From Planctomycetota bacterium (GTDB lineage Bacteria > Planctomycetota > Phycisphaerae > Phycisphaerales > SM1A02): a stretch of DNA of 64,000 bases. The translations under genes and the position numbers were made by a program. The first letter of the stretch is position 1. The number at the start of each line of letters is the position of its first letter. The notes beneath the pieces were generated by a model that saw only the letters and a list, made by a program, of their open reading frames with translations, had not been told where the DNA came from and did not search any database. The DNA is taken from contig RFON01000003.1 of NCBI GenBank assembly GCA_009926625.1, positions 1 to 64,000 on the forward strand. The letters run 5' to 3'. Of the stretch, positions 62,822 to 64,000 are shown in pieces.

Positions 62822-64000
62822 ATGTACGCGTCCCTCGTCTCCAACCGCTACCTGACATCACGGCTGATCCCCGTGATCGCCGTTGCCGCCGTTGCGCTGT
62901 GCGTGGCACTCGTCATCACGGTCGTTTCCGTCATGAGCGGGTTCCTCGACATGCTGAAGGCCTCTGGGCGCAGCATCGTCGGCGATGTGATCGTTTCGTC
63001 TGGCATCGGCGGCATGCCCTATTCGGAAGAATTGCTCGCCGAGCTTCGCGCGCTTCCAGAGGTCGCTGGTGCCACACCGCTCATCGACACCATCGGACTG
63101 CTCCGCATGCCCTATCCCGCAGGTCCACAGAAGGAGACCGCGCATGTCCAGGTGTGGGCCGTTGATCCCGCATCGCTCTCGGCTGTCACCGACTTCGCCG
63201 ATGATCTCTATTGGCGGGCTCCGAAGGATGCCGCCGCCGCGGCGTCGATGGCACCTGACGATCCGCGCCGCACGCTTGACCCAGCGATCCTCGAGGATGG
63301 AAAGCGGCTCATGCAGTCGCGCACCAACACCCCAGGCATCGCGCTTGGCATGCATGTCTCCATCGGCAACGCACGGCAGCGCGACGGTTCCTATCTGCCT
63401 CGGTACGGCTGGTTCATGCCTGGATTCGAAGTCACGCTGACGGTGGTCCCCGTCTCGGGCAAGGGCAAGATCGCAGAACCGCGCGAACAGATCTTTCCCG
63501 TCGTCAACGAGGTGCAGACGGGGCTCTTTGAAGTGGACCGCAACCGCGTCTACATCCCACTCGCCGAGGGGCAGCGATTGCTGCGCCTCGATGAAGCGCC
63601 GCTGTACGACCTCACGGCTGATCCCGATGCGTCGGGCAACTACCCGATCATCGGGCGCACCCCGGCGCGCGTGACCAAGTTGCTGCTGCGCGCGAAGCCC
63701 GGCTGTTCGGCGGATGCGCTGCGTGACCGAGTGCAGGAAACCTACGACGCATTCGCCGACCGCATCGAGTCGGACCGCACGCGAACCGCATCCATGCCGC
63801 GCTTCGTGCAGGTCTTGACCTGGGAGCAGCAGCTGCGCGACCTGATCGTCCCCGTGGAAAAGGAGCGCGAGATGATGCGCGTGCTCTTCTCGTTGATCTA
63901 CCTCGTCTGCGCAGGGCTGATTCTGTCGATCTTCTGGGCGATCGTCGTCGAGAAGACGCGCGACATCGGCATCCTTCGCAGCGTGGGCGCATCGCGCACC
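62822..64000 (+). CDS. LolC/LolE-type lipoprotein-releasing ABC permease (partial)
   Basis: The first 393 residues of an FtsX-like permease; the window ends inside it. The opening YASLVSNRYLTSRLIPVIAV and first helix (VAAVALCVALVITVVSVMSGF) match the MacB/LolC-E family. A large periplasmic domain follows (about 50-345; GDVIVSSGIGGMP, VNEVQTGLFEVDRNRVYIPL, SMPRFVQVLTWEQQLRDLIV in part). The second helix is VLFSLIYLVCAGLILSIFWAIVV (part), then VEKTRDIGILRSVGASRT, the permease-ATPase coupling region. A LolD-type ATPase is expected just downstream. It would send lipoproteins such as that at 1690 to the outer membrane. Co-transcribed with nnrE. Confidence 0.85.
   Translation, partial: MYASLVSNRYLTSRLIPVIAVAAVALCVALVITVVSVMSGFLDMLKASGRSIVGDVIVSSGIGGMPYSEELLAELRALPEVAGATPLIDTIGLLRMPYPAGPQKETAHVQVWAVDPASLSAVTDFADDLYWRAPKDAAAAASMAPDDPRRTLDPAILEDGKRLMQSRTNTPGIALGMHVSIGNARQRDGSYLPRYGWFMPGFEVTLTVVPVSGKGKIAEPREQIFPVVNEVQTGLFEVDRNRVYIPLAEGQRLLRLDEAPLYDLTADPDASGNYPIIGRTPARVTKLLLRAKPGCSADALRDRVQETYDAFADRIESDRTRTASMPRFVQVLTWEQQLRDLIVPVEKEREMMRVLFSLIYLVCAGLILSIFWAIVVEKTRDIGILRSVGASRT

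Overview
The window is 64 kb of GC-rich bacterial chromosome (I judge about 64% G+C; not counted), densely packed with about 47 genes. There are no mobile elements, phage genes, CRISPR arrays or rRNA/tRNA genes that I can see. The gene set points to a Planctomycetota, most likely of the Phycisphaerae type. It has hpnCDE squalene synthesis, a GyrA with the motif HPHGESVIYP, a GldG-like ABC transporter locus, a high-molecular-weight cytochrome-c-like protein, and several lineage-style proteins that are recognisable only as divergent family members. LpxI, a LolC/E permease, TonB/ExbD and lipoprotein signal peptides indicate a Gram-negative (diderm) envelope. This lineage call is inference from gene content; no rRNA is present.

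Layout. 1-3.7 kb: the tail of an unknown gene, a secreted cytochrome-c-like protein and a coiled-coil lipoprotein. 3.7-10.4 kb: a minus-strand operon hpnC-hpnD-hpnE-queG, divergent from ispH-rlmN, so isoprenoid precursor and squalene synthesis sit back to back. 10.4-13.9 kb: a very large 2-oxoacid:ferredoxin oxidoreductase-like protein that seems to have lost its cofactor motifs. 13.9-22.2 kb: HAD phosphatase, membrane TPR-like protein, RluD-type pseudouridine synthase, GpsA, a P1B ATPase with an odd CPG motif, class I aldolase and an RNase HII-like protein. 22.4-25.7 kb: fusA-ribD. 25.7-32.3 kb: a Gld-type ABC locus (ATPase, permease-GldG fusion, DUF4340) divergent from a GAF-response-regulator. 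32.3-41.1 kb: prmC, a glycogen-synthase-like glycosyltransferase, PutA, ComM and a TVP38 membrane protein. 41.1-48.1 kb: the nusA-infB-rbfA operon, continued by a HhH-GPD-like protein, YebC and a lipoprotein, and preceded by a long leader. 48.6-57.7 kb: DsbD, an O-antigen-ligase-like protein, LOG-LpxI-TlyA-like, GyrA. 57.8-60 kb: STAS-ExbD-TonB. 60-64 kb: SurE, a GT2 glycosyltransferase with an apparent frameshift, NnrE and a LolC/E permease cut by the window end.

The most striking genome-level pattern is promoter architecture. Nearly every first gene of a transcription unit has a TANNNT hexamer (best form TACACT) ending only 6-15 nt before its start codon, usually with no Shine-Dalgarno sequence. 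That would make most primary transcripts leaderless or nearly so. Three divergent gene pairs have -10 hexamers that physically overlap. The exceptions (fusA, aldolase, P1B ATPase, nusA) have a longer leader and a visible Shine-Dalgarno. Downstream genes are usually joined by ATGA, GTGA, TTGA or TGATG overlaps. Three convergent gene pairs overlap by 12-14 bp at their 3' ends, and I see no canonical terminators.
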